64,000 bases of DNA from Apis mellifera (Eukaryota; Arthropoda; Insecta; Hymenoptera; Apidae): the NCBI RefSeq assembly GCF_003254395.2, contig NC_037641.1:10148501-10212500 (forward strand), read 5' to 3'. The notes beneath the pieces are model-generated. The model was not told the DNA's origin, made no database searches, and was given only the letters and a program-made list of their open reading frames with translations. Shown piece by piece: positions 27,910 to 40,621 of the stretch. The translations under genes were made by a program, and so were the position numbers. How positions within the stretch are numbered: the first letter of the stretch is position 1; each line of letters opens with the position of its first letter.

Positions 27910-30261
27910 TTTTTATTTCGTAATTAAATTAAGATTTTATTTTTAAAAAATTGCTAATATATTTAAATTTATTATTTTAACAATAATTAACAATTTATAT
28001 TATATAATAATATATGTCATATTTTAATTAATTAAGAAAAAAATTCGATTCTATTTTTTTGTAAAATTGAATTATTGAATATTGAATTATTTAAGAATTT
28101 TTATTTTCATTTAATGTATTTATATATTTTATTTTTACATTATGTAATTTAATTAGAATACCGATAACATTAATATAATATTTCAAGATCTGCAATTTTT
28201 ATTTAACCCTTTTTCTTTTGTATGATGACTCGTATCGATATCTGAGTCATCACTATAAAAATAAAAGATTACATCATTGCAGAATTATTTAGTAATTAAT
28301 AAATTTAATATAAGAATACTTAACAAAATTATTCGATATTGAATAAGTAAACGACAGGATTTATCGCGAATGTTCATTGTGAAAAATTACAAAAAGACCG
28401 ATTAATATTACACTGGCCTACTTATACTATTAGAAATAGTAGCAACTCTGATTTATAGTTGGTTACAACGATACAGGGACTTGGGTCAATGTAGTCTATT
28501 ACGGTTAACGCTTTGTAAAGTAAGTCGCGCTCCGGGAATGCGGCCAAAATAATGATTGTCGTTTAATAAACTTATTAAGTCGAAATGACGCGATCTGTAT
28601 TGATAATAATATCGTAGCTATAATCGATAAAAACTGAAAGATCATAAAGTATGTCAACCAATTCTGCATATTCATTTTTATTACAATAATGAAATTGTTT
28701 TATATAAATATACCATTTCTAATTAATTTATTTTTTTAAAATTCTTTTTGAATATATTTTTCTATCATTTTGGATTGATTTTATTGATTTGTTAAATTAA
28801 TAAATATATATTTATATATAGATTTATAATTTTATTAAAAAAAATATTGATTTTTAAAAATTAAATATAATTAAATTAATCTTTTTATAAAATATTATAA
28901 AATTATAAAAATTATCTTAAAATTTTATGATTTTGGTTAATATGAAATTTATATACTATATATTGTTGCTTATTCTCGATAATAATTAACGCAATATGCC
29001 TATTGAAGTACATATATGTATGTACACATGTTTTATGTTTATATACTTATACTAAACGAGAACACTGAATATAATAACACGATGCATTGCTTAATTTATG
29101 TTCTAGTTTACATTTTCGCAATATTCAAATCACAAATACAAGCCGTTAGATATACCTTATTGTATTTAAAATATCACAAATTGATAAATTTCAATATAAT
29201 AATATTCAATATAATACTATTATATTTATAGTAGTACTATTATACTATTATATTAATATTATTATATTAATATTATTATTAATGTAATTTAAATAATTAG
29301 TATTTAATGTAATAATCTTATAATAGATATGTAAGATAATTTATTAATTAAAGTAAAATTTTACTTTAACAGAAAAATCTATATTTTTTATTTTATTTAA
29401 TTATTTTTATTATTATAAAAAATAAATAAAGCAATATAATTGTGAGTATTAAAACTTGTATTATTTATATAAAAATTATTTAAAATAATTTTTTTTAGAT
29501 GATTTTTTTTAGATGATTTCTATAAAGAATAAAAATCTTTATTATCTTAAGTTTTATGATATATAACAGAAAATAAATGATGCGCGTACTCGATCATCGT
29601 AATAAAAGACACATGCAATTTCTTGGTAAAAATGATGACCTCTTTATTTCTTCAAATGGGGATGAAATATATGTATATAAAAAAGAATATAACTGATATA
29701 TATATTCATATATATTTATATTGCTGCAATTATATTCAAGTAATGGCATTAATATCATATTAATATTCATATTTTTATATTTAATTGTAGTATTGAAAAT
29801 TGTTTTTGAAAAGATTTGAAATGATTGAAAAAATTCAAAATTTATAAATTTTAACATATATGTAAAAATGTAAATTTAAATAATAAATTTAATTAATATG
29901 TTTCCTAATTTCATTACTTTTCACGGCAATACTTATTTTTCACCCTCATATAATAGTATATATACGTGAAAAAAAGAAGAATAAGGAAGAATAAGTTTCT
30001 CAACTGAAAAAAAAAAAATACAAAGAGGGAAAAAAGATGTAGAAGAAAAAGAATCAAAGGGAAGGGATGACATCGAAGATCAAGACAGTGGGAGGACTGC
30101 ATGTTGATCGTAAAACGGAGGATGATGACCTCCCCTGAGTTACAAAGCATCTGCTAAATAGATGATACGCCAGTTGTCGTATGTCTAGTTGTCCTCAGCT
30201 TCAGACGAAGGCGAGTTGGCTCTAGGATCACATTACTGACTTTGTCAACCAATAGTCGCTC
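27910..30261. other. intergenic region upstream of the collagen gene
   Basis: Mostly AT-rich. Two stretches stand out by composition: about 28340-28640, a complex, non-repetitive segment with several CG dinucleotides and no coding frame, which looks like a conserved regulatory element; and about 30030-30261, directly before the collagen ATG, which is probably its 5' UTR and core promoter. A small tandem word TTTTTTTTAGATGAT is repeated at about 29489-29518. No RNA gene was recognised. Confidence 0.5.
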
Positions 30262-33200
30262 ATGGGGCCGAAGGCCCTTCAGCTGGCCGCAGCGTTCGTC
30301 GTGGTTCAGCTTCTTCTGCCCCAAGCTGACTCTGTACGGACTAAACTTAGGAAACAACGGTCGAAGTCACTGCAAGCTCAACAACCTGCGAACGGTGACT
30401 ATCTGTATGATTACTATGAGAATTACGACGACTACGATGAAAGAAATGGTGAATAATTTTCAATTATTTGATATTTGATAATTCTGTAATTAATATTGCA
30501 TGTTAAATTTTATTTTATAATATTTATTTAAACATTTTTTGTGAAATGAGTTTTCACTTTGCATATTTTTATTTGTGTATTATATTGTTTTAGTATTGCA
30601 TCAAAAAATTTAGATTAAATAAATGAAATATTTTTTTTATAATTATAATTTTGTATCATTAAAGATTCTTGTTTTTATAGAGAAAGAATTAAATTTAATA
30701 TCAAAGAATAAATTTTTTTAAAATTAATAAGATTAATCTAATAATTAATTATATTTTTAATTAAAAGTAATTGACATATATAATATGTTGTAAAATTATT
30801 ATCTATATAATTTCTTATAATAGATTATTTATGAAACAATTAAAGGAAGTATATATTAATAACCACCTAACTAACACCGGAAGCTTCGGATGCTTGTTTT
30901 AACACTTTGCGTAATGCAATTAATCAATTAATTGATTAAACGTTAATTGATAAAAATTAACAATTAAAATTTTTATTGCATTCTATTAAACGACACTCAT
31001 CTCAATGTATTCCGGTATTACTATCTTTCTATAATTTAATAACAGATATTAAATCATTTATTATAGTTCAATACATACTTATATTTTATATATATAATAT
31101 TAAAATTTATTTTTTATTAAAATCAAATTTATAAATTTCATATATAATAAATATATGTACATATTATAAAATATTATAAAAATAATGTTTAAGATAAATA
31201 AAAAAAGACATTATAATTAAATAAAATATTAAATAGAATTCTTGAATAAAAGTTTACTTTAAAAATTTAATTTAAAAATTTAAACATGAATGAAACATAG
31301 ATTAATATTTTAATAATATTTTTATATTATTTAGAAACTATAACTACAACTACACCACCACCACCATCTGTTACATCTAATACTGCAAGTATGTATACAT
31401 ATATTCGATGGAAAATATTTTGTGGAAAATATTCATATAAAAATAATAAGCATATGTAATATAATTTTTAAAAATTATATATTATAAATTATATATTTCA
31501 ATTTTAATAAAAAAATATGAAATTCTTGGAACAAATAAAGTTAGATATAATTAAATTAAAACCTAATAAATAAATCAAACAAAATATTATAAAACAAAAT
31601 TTTTTTATTAATTTAATTATATGTTACATAAAGGCAGGGGTGGATTACCGACAGAAACATTTTATAGATCAGCATTGTCTACAGATTCACCAGCACAAAC
31701 GACAATTCGATCTTTCATTCAAGGTATTTAATGGATTTCTGTGTAAAATTTACATCTCAAATAATAAATTTTATGAATGTTATATTTAATAATATATAAT
31801 AAAAATAAAAATAACAAAATTAAAATTGAGAACAAAATTAAATTAATATTTAAAAATATAAAGAAATTAAAAAAGAAATTAAAATTTGAATACATTTATT
31901 TAGTATATTATATTTATATTTTTCATATTATTTTAAAAATTTTTTTAAAAAATTAAATTTTGCATGCTTAAATTAATTAATTTAGAAAATTAAGAACAAA
32001 TTTTTTTTATTATCAAAAAATAATAAAAATATATTGTATATATTGAAAAATGAAATTTAATTTAACATGAATATTTATTGTATATTTTTGATTTATATTT
32101 TCATTTACAATTATCTCTTATTAGTTTGTAGTATTAATGCAATGATCAATAATTTGTTATATAAACATTTATCAAAGGTAATAATATTTTGGTTTTATTA
32201 TTACTTCAAAGTATTCATAATAATTAACAAATGATTTGTTTGTAATAATTGTTTAATTTTGTATGTTTTCATTTTTCAACTTATAGTATCATGTATTGTT
32301 TCATTTCGTATCAGGTGTAATTCTTATCAATATTATTACGAATATTTTAAATAAATGATTTGATTAATCATATAACTAATTTTTTTTCTAAACGTTGATT
32401 CATTTGGAATGTCTTGATTTATATTTCAAAAAATTTTTTCAATTTTTATTAATTAAATGATATATATATGTATTTATCTATTAATCCTAAAGAATAATAG
32501 ATAGAGATTTTTTAAATCTTTATTTTATATATTTTTGTATATTTGTATTTTAAGAATTTTTTATATTATATTAAAGTGTCCTTTTCTTCTATATTAAATT
32601 TAATAATAACATTGTATATTATAAAAATATAATTATAATATATATATATATATAATATTATCATACGTCACAATAGAAGTTCGAGATGATCTGCATACAA
32701 CTCCAGAAAGAAATCCAGTAAGTATTTAGTAAGAATATAAAATTTAAAATATATTATATAAAATTATAATAATAATTTATATTCTTAGTTACCAACTGAA
32801 ATTGTGCCTGGTGAAAGTAATATGATTAATGCTGTTGCTGTTCCTGGACCAAGAGTAAATAATATTCTTTTTATGAAAAAAATGATAAGCAAGATTTCAA
32901 TAACAAGTATTATTTTCATAATTTAGGGAGAACCTGGTAGACCTGGAGACATTGGTCGTCCGGGAGATGTTGGATTTCCAGGACAACCTGGAACTCCGGG
33001 AATTCCAGGACCACCTGGACCGCCAGGACCTATACCTGATGTAAATAATTAACATTATTAAAATTTTATGATTTATTATATGTGCCTATGTATTATAAAA
33101 TATATTGTATCTTATATTATATTGCTTATAGAATAATTACATAACATATTTCTTCTTATTAATAATAAATTGATATAAATAGGTATCAATGTATTATCAA

Positions 33201-34956
33201 CAATTAGCTTTATCTCAAGCAAGTCAAGATAAAGGTCCAACGGGAGCAGCAGCATCTTTATATAATCCAGATGCTTATTTACAAACACAAGTAGGCCCTG
33301 TTGGTCCCCGTGGTCCACCAGGTAAATATTTATATTTTAATTTTAATTATTACATGGCTATATAATATTTTTCAATGTATAATAGGTCCACCTGGACCAT
33401 CTGGACCACAAGGCTTTCAAGGAGTACGAGGAGAACCTGGCGAGCCTGGAACTCCGGGTCCTCCAGGTGCCCCAGGCCCAAGAGGATTACCTGGTCTAAC
33501 TGGAAAAGATGTATATATTAATTAAATCATTAAATAATTATTATATATAATAATAATAATTGATATTAGGGTAATACCGGTGAAGATGGAGAACCTGGTC
33601 CTCCAGGATCAGTTGGTCCAGTCGGTCCAAGAGGTCTTCCAGGACTACCTGGTCTTCCTGGTATGAAAGGACATCGCGGTTTCCCAGGATTAGATGGTGC
33701 GAAAGGAGAACAAGGTGTATCTGGTGAAAAAGGATCTATGGGGGCACCTGGACCAATGGGTCCTATAGGTCCTATTGTGAGTATTGAATATCGATGTTTG
33801 TATATTTTAACACTTTCAATATTGCCAGATTGCTTTCACATCTTTCCATTTATTATATTATATCGAAATTATTGCATTATAGCTTTTAAAATATTATATT
33901 GAAAAATTTTAAGAAATAATCTATGAAATATATAATAGGGTCCTGCAGGTCCACGTGGTGAAAGAGGTAGAGAAGGTCCTCCAGGACCTCCGGGAATTAG
34001 AGGAGTAGATGGAATTTCTGGTCCGCCTGGACAACCCGTAAGTAAAATAACAAATATAAATAAATAAAAATTATAAATGTAATATAAAAATAATTGTTGT
34101 AGGGTGCAGTAGGTAAACCAGGTTCTCCTGGTTTTCCGGGTAATCCAGGTATAAAAGGAGATCAAGGAGCACAAGGACCAAAAGGAAGTCAAGGCATACA
34201 AGGCCCTCGAGGTATTTTTTATATATTTTAAATAATTAATATTTATTATAATTTATTATAATTTGTATATCTACAACAAAATGATTAACAAATATTCAAT
34301 GAAATTTTTCTATATATAGGATTTAAGAATTATGTAGGATCTGAATCAAATCTTTTCTTTTTGCATAGGTGAAACTGGTCGTCCTGGACAACCTGGTGAA
34401 TCAGGACCACAAGGACCTCAAGGAAAAGATGGAATACCTGGAGAAAAAGGAAGTACAGGAGCACCTGGTTTAGTTGGTGCCCCAGGTTTTCCTGGAGCTC
34501 GAGGACAAGCTGGAATACCTGGCAATCCTGGTATTCCAGGAGCAAAAGGCATGCCTGTAAATATTGTTCTTTTATCTTCATATGTTGCTTGTATTGCTAC
34601 AAATTCTATGAAACGAAATAATAATGTAATCCAAGTTTAGATGAATGTAAGATTTATTAAATACATTAAGCAGCTTTTTTTATATATAGGGATTTCCTGG
34701 TGAAAGAGGATTTAAAGGTGACAATGGAGTTAAGGGTGATGCAGGAATTCCAGGTCCGCGTGGATTACCTGGACCTCCTGGAAATGAAGGAAAACGAGGA
34801 AAAAGAGGAATGCGCGGACCTATCGGTACACCCGGTCCAACTGGAGAACGTGGCGCACCAGGAGCACCAGGTCTTCCAGGTCCCGATGGACCAATGGGAT
34901 CAAAAGGTATGTCATCAGAATTTTTATGATAATTTTGTCACGATTATGATACTTTA

Positions 34957-34997
<41 letters not shown>

Positions 34998-37900
34998 TAT
35001 AGGTCAATCTGGAGATCGTGGACCCATTGGTCCAATAGGACCAAAGGGAGCTATAGGAGATCCCGGTCGTCCAGGATCACCTGGATTACAGGTTTTAATA
35101 AATATATACATTTGAAAATATGTTTTATAATATATATTGCTAAATTTAATTTTTTATTTATTGATTTTTTTTTTTTTCTATTTTTGATTTTCAAAATAAA
35201 TTTGTCTTTCTTTCTTTTAAAAATATTTGTGTTCATGTATACATATATATGTTTACATTAGATATAAATATTAGATATGTTTATTAGATATATTTATTAA
35301 TTTTTTATATTAAAAAATATAAAATATAACATTATAGGGTACACGTGGATTAATGGGTCGTCCTGGTGCACCTGGAAAGCCAGGTAATCCAGGAGAACGA
35401 GGAATTCAAGGAGCTGATGGAAAACCTGGAGAACAAGGTTCACCTGGCTTACAAGGTCTGCCTGGCCCACTAGGTCTTCCAGGAGAAAAAGGATATCCAG
35501 TATTAATAATATTTACTTTTATTATTTTATCTTTAATATTAGATATCCGAAAAAAATTATTTTTATATTCATTAAAAGGGTGAGCCTGGAAAAGCTGGTG
35601 AACCTGGAAATCCTGGACCATCTGGTCCCAGAGGTGACACAGGAAAAGAAGGAGCACCAGGACCACAAGGTTCACCTGGACCATCAGGAACAGATGGTGA
35701 ACGAGGACCTCCAGGATCCCCAGGTCCTAGAGGTTTTCAGGTATATTTTATATTTAATTTTATAAAAATATAAAAACATATATTTTTGAAAAAATTTATA
35801 AATAAAATATTTAAAATATATGTAAAAATAATAAACAAAGGAACAATATAATTTTATTACATAATTTGATGTAATTAGGGTTTTCCAGGTGCAACTGGAA
35901 ATGCGGGAACTCCAGGAAAAGATGGAGAACCAGGTGTTCAAGGACCACCTGGTTCACCAGGTGTACCTGGAAATAGAGGTGAACGTGGCTTTCCTGGGGA
36001 AAGAGGTGCTGCAGGAGGGCCAGGATTAATGGGACCAAGAGGAGAACCTGGAGTACAAGGATTAGATGGTCCTCCTGTATATATCTTTTGATTTCTTCAT
36101 ATATTTTCTAAAATTTTAATAATTATCTAAAATATATATAAAATAAATATCTATTTTAGGGATTACCTGGAGTTAAAGGAGATAAAGGAATTTCAGGACC
36201 ATCCGGATTAGTAGGATTGCCTGGTTTACGAGGAGCTCCAGGAGAATCTGGTCCAAAAGGAGAAAGAGGACCTATTGGACCAGTTGGTCTTGAAGGACCT
36301 CCAGGTTGTATATTATAGAAAAATTGTATTTATTATCTTGAAGAAGTATATAATATTAGTATATTTTTATAGGACGAATTGGAGAACGTGGACCTCAAGG
36401 TCAAATTGGTCCACCAGGACCACCAGGTGAACCAGCAGAACGAGGTGATCCTGGTTTACCTGGTCTTCCAGGAGAGATAGGTGCTCCTGGAAATTCAGGA
36501 GAGAGAGGACCTCAAGGACTTCAAGGATTACAAGGTTTCCCAGGACCTCAAGGACTTATTGGTTTACCAGGATTAAAGGGTGATCGTGGTTATCCAGGTT
36601 TAAAGGGAGATCAAGGAAATTCTGGTCCACCTGGTAATAAATAATATGTAATACACAAAAAAATATTCAAAATCAAATTTTATATTTTACAAGCAAGTAA
36701 ACTATTAATATAAATTTTATAGGTAATCCAGGTGAAATTGGACCACAAGGTTCAATTGGTTTGACTGGATCTAAAGGAATACGAGGTGAACCAGGTGCTA
36801 GAGGAGAACCTGGTATTATAGGACCACCAGGAGTACCGGGAAATATTGGTGCACCAGTATGTTTTTTCTTTGCTAATAAAAATATTAATAAAATTTTTGT
36901 ACAATATCAATTTAATTTTATAATTTAAAATTTTTAGGGCCCACCAGGTGCAATAGGACCGCCAGGATTATCTGGATTGCCAGGTAGTAAGGGTAATACT
37001 GGAGAAGCAGGCCGACCTGGAAATCCTGGGCCAATTGGAAATCCAGGTTTACCTGGTGCAGATGGAAACAAAGGTGAAAGTGGTTCTCAAGGTCCTCCAG
37101 GTATTCCTGGTCCTCAAGGTCCTCAAGGTTCTCCTGGTGAGAGAGGATTACCTGGTTTACCAGGTCCTTCTGGACCAATAGGTGCTAGAGGAATACGAGG
37201 AGCACCTGTAAGTTCAATTAAAATTTTAATTTTATAAAATATAATTATTCAATTTTATTCTAAATTATAGATATATATTAGAATTTATTGTAATCAATAA
37301 TATAATAGGGTGAATCTGGTACACCTGGAAAACCAGGACCGGAAGGTCCACCTGGACTTGTAGGACAAATTGGACCAATTGGACCACCTGGGCCACCAGG
37401 AGAAATTGGGGCAGAAGGATCTAGTGGTAAACCAGGACCTCCTGGAATAGCAGGTCGTCCTGGAGATAAAGGACCACCTGGAGCAGTAGGCCAAACAGGA
37501 TTACCAGGTTCTCCAGGTTTACCTGTAAGTTATGATCACATTATATAAATTGAAAATGTAAAATGAAAATATATAATTTGATAAATAGGGACCACCTGGT
37601 CAAGCAGGTTCTCCAGGATCAGCAGGAGAAAGAGGATCAAAAGGAGAAACAGGACCACAAGGTGTAGAAGGACAGCAAGTTAGTTTTTATTATTCCTATT
37701 AATGATATATATATGTAGCAATTTATAGTATTTCGAAATTATGTATATTAATATTTATTTTTATTATGATTTTAAAATAAATGTTATAAAAAGAAAAATT
37801 AATTTTTTTAATTAGGGACCTAGAGGAAAACCAGGACCTATTGGATTACAAGGCCCTAAAGGTGAACGTGGTGAAGAAGGACAAAAAGGTTTAAAAGGTC

Positions 37901-39352
37901 ATAGAGGATTTACTGGTTTACAAGGTCTACCTGGACCTACTGGTCCACCAGGAGAGAAAGGAATACCTGGACTTCCTGGTCTACCTGGTAAAGATGGCGA
38001 ACCTGGATCTAGAGGAAGTCCAGGACGAGATGGTAATCCTGGACCAATTGGATTAATTGGCAATCCAGGACCAAAAGGTCCTCCAGGAGATGAAGGTCGT
38101 CATGGACCACCAGGTTCACCTGGTCCACCGGGTCCTCCAGGCCCACCTGGTGAACTTGGATTAGGATATGATGCTGCTTCTTTAGCTGCTCTTCTAGGTA
38201 ATTATTATATATTATATTTCTGTATACATAAAAAAAGAATAATTATATAAAAATAATTAATATTAAAATTATTAAATCATTATATTAATCTTTATATGAA
38301 TAGGACAAGGCCAAATTAAAGGACCAGATCCATTAATTGGTGATGAACCACCTAGAATGTTTAGTCAAGACATGACAGAACAAGAAAGGCAAGAACTAAT
38401 TCAAAAAGCATATAAACAATTGAAATCATCATTCCAAAAATTTATAAAACCAGATGGTGAAAAGAATTCACCAGCCAAAACTTGTAGAGATCTTTATAGT
38501 GCTTATCCTAATAAACTTTCTGGTTAGTTCACATAAATTGTAAAATAATTGTTAATTTTAATTTATTGAAATTAAAATTATCAAATAATTCACAGAATAT
38601 TAATATATTTATTAAAAATATTTTTCCATCTTAGGAGAATACTGGATTGATCCCAATGAAGGTGATGCAAGAGATGCAATTTTAGTGTATTGTGATGCCA
38701 AAAAACGTGCAACATGTTTATTACCAAATCCAGTACATTCTCCAGAAATTATACATATCACTGATCAACCAGAAACTTGGTTAAGTGAAATAGAAAATGG
38801 AATGAAGGTAACACTTTTTATTGAATTTACATAAGAATATAAATATAAATGAAACAAATTATTTTTACTTTTCATTTTTAACATATATAATATTCAGATT
38901 ACATATAAAGCAGATAGTAATCAAATTGGTTTTCTGCAACTTCTATCAAAAAATGCATATCAAAATATAACATATCACTGTAAAAATAGTATAGGCTATT
39001 TTGATTCTGAAAGGAAAACATATAGAAAGGGTATGAAATTTTTAACTTGGAATGATGCTGAATTAACACCACGTGGAAATCAACGTTTAAGATATGAAAT
39101 GATAATTGATGAATGTAGAGTAAGTTTTAAAACTTTATTTTGTTATTTGAATTAATTTTGCAAAATATTTAAACATTAAACTTTTATGATATTAATGTTT
39201 TTCAGACACACAATGGAAAATGGGGCAAGACAATAATTTCATATCAAACTGATAAAACTATAAGATTGCCTATTATAGATGTGGCCTTACGAGATATTGG
39301 AAAACCTAATCAAAGCTTTTATATTGAAATTGGAAATGTTTGTTATGAATAA
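30262..39352 (+). CDS. fibrillar collagen alpha chain with COLFI C-propeptide
   Basis: About 28 coding exons: 30262-30448, 31335-31392, 31638-31723, 32677-32717, 32789-32854, 32927-33040, 33183-33321, 33386-33510, 33570-33776, 33939-34037, 34103-34211, 34369-34556, 34690-34906, 35003-35091, 35338-35499, 35579-35740, 35879-36076, 36160-36304, 36373-36633, 36723-36856, 36938-37207, 37309-37524, 37589-37678, 37816-38197, 38304-38522, 38635-38807, 38898-39119, 39206-39352 (4506 nt, about 1501 aa). Order: signal peptide, acidic Tyr-rich segment (DYLYDYYENYDDYDE), T/P-rich linker, minor Gly-X-Y helix, a non-helical linker (VSMYYQQLAL), a 1014-residue major helix (33294-38157), and a COLFI domain (CRDLYSAYP, GEYWIDPNEGDARDAI). 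No TSPN or VWC domain was found upstream. Secreted extracellular-matrix protein. The exon 2 donor is uncertain (31388 or 31392); only 31392 keeps the frame with exon 3. AATAAA lies at 39669. Confidence 0.93.
34955..35000. repeat. (TTA)n microsatellite in a collagen intron
   Basis: About fifteen copies of ATT/TTA in a row directly upstream of the acceptor of the exon beginning at 35003. It serves as the AT-rich 3' part of that intron and is probably length-polymorphic. Confidence 0.9.
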
Positions 39353-40611
39353 TAGATTAAAATTTTAAAAATATTTTTCTAATACTATTATTACATAATT
39401 AAAATTTTCTAATATTTTAATATTTTCATATATTTTCATATGTACATACATAGTTTATAACTTGAATTTTTTTTATTTTTTTCATAAATTAGATCATATT
39501 ATTATTATGAATATAATTTTATATGATAAACATATCAATAATAATTCAAAATTTTAACAATAGCTAAATTTCTTAATTTGTAAGTTTAATGCATAAAGGT
39601 CTTCCAATAGCTTTAAAATACATATATATGTATTGTAACTAGCATATAACTGTATATGTAAAATAGTTAATAAAAATTAAATAATTACAAAAATAACTTA
39701 TTTTATAATCAAATTATTTTCTTTCTCCATATATATATATACAATATATAATTTATAAATATAAACATATACTATCACTTATTATTATCATTTCAATTTG
39801 TTAATATTTAATTAAGATTTTGTAATTTTAATGAAATAAGTAAAATATGCATTATATATGTAATTAATAAAATATAAAATAAATAAGATATATTAACATT
39901 AAATTTTATATATAATATCTATAAAATTTCTGTAATTTTTTCATTTTTTCTAAAATTGATAATTTTGTTTTTATTTATAATTGATAATAGAATTCTAAAA
40001 AAATATATATATAAATATGATGGTAAAATATTATTGATTGATATTAAGTTTATTTTTTTAATCTATAATATAACAATATTTAACAATTTAACTAATTTAA
40101 CAATATTCATTAATTGACATTGATTGACGATTACGTACGTTGAACAATATGTAGATATATGGAAATGGTGCGAACATTAATAAAAGAATGGTTATCTTTA
40201 TCCGTTAAGTTTATTTCATTTATATGTATAAATACATGTAAGTATATACTCATACATTCAACAGGTGATTAGGTAGGGGAAAAGAAGCGCGAATTGAAAA
40301 CTAAAAAAAGGTAGCGCCGTTCAGTGACTGACTAAGTTTCAGTCACGTTTGTCGTTTGTTGTAACACTTGTGGTTTATATATAATAATTTGATCGTTCTA
40401 CAATATTGCGTTTTATTGTGATTTAGTGTTATTAATAATAAATAATTCTATTATATTTTGTGCAAAATTCGTTATATGGATGTGTAAAAAAGTGTTTAAT
40501 TTTTTATTTTAATATAAAATCTATGTGAAAAAGGATAATTTTTACTGAATACTGATCGACAAATTGGCGGGATATTATTCTTTGTTCTATCTTGAATCTT
40601 GAAAAAGATAC
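39353..40611. other. intergenic region: collagen 3' end and SLC17 promoter region
   Basis: The first about 330 bases are the collagen 3' UTR, with AATAAA at 39669-39674. After about 550 bases of AT-rich DNA, a stretch at about 40255-40400 is clearly less AT-rich (GAAGCGCGAATTG, CAGTGACTGACTAAGTTTCAG) and is probably the promoter or 5' UTR of the SLC17 gene, whose first candidate coding exon begins at 40612. Confidence 0.5.
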
Positions 40612-40621
40612 ATGGAAATAG
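40612..40621 (+). CDS. candidate alternative first coding exon of the SLC17 gene
   Basis: ATGGAAATAG followed by GTTAGT. Spliced to the acceptor at 45234 (CAG|AACGAATACC) the phase fits exactly and gives MEIERIPRRAI, compared with MSLFRKFNERIPRRAI from the exon at 42259. A less AT-rich segment upstream (40255-40400) could be its promoter. A third possible donor at about 40664 (ATGAAAGGAATGAT|GTAAGT) is out of phase and would only work as untranslated sequence. This is inference from phase and splice signals alone. Confidence 0.45.

Noticed and set aside
30242..30478. 78-codon open frame overlapping the collagen first exon in another frame
   Set aside because: The frame starting at 30262 gives a signal peptide and joins downstream exons; the other does not.
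36918..37178. Minus-strand open frames across the collagen exons (Leu/Val/Gln-rich)
   Set aside because: Antisense of Gly-X-Y repeats, which leaves long open frames by composition.
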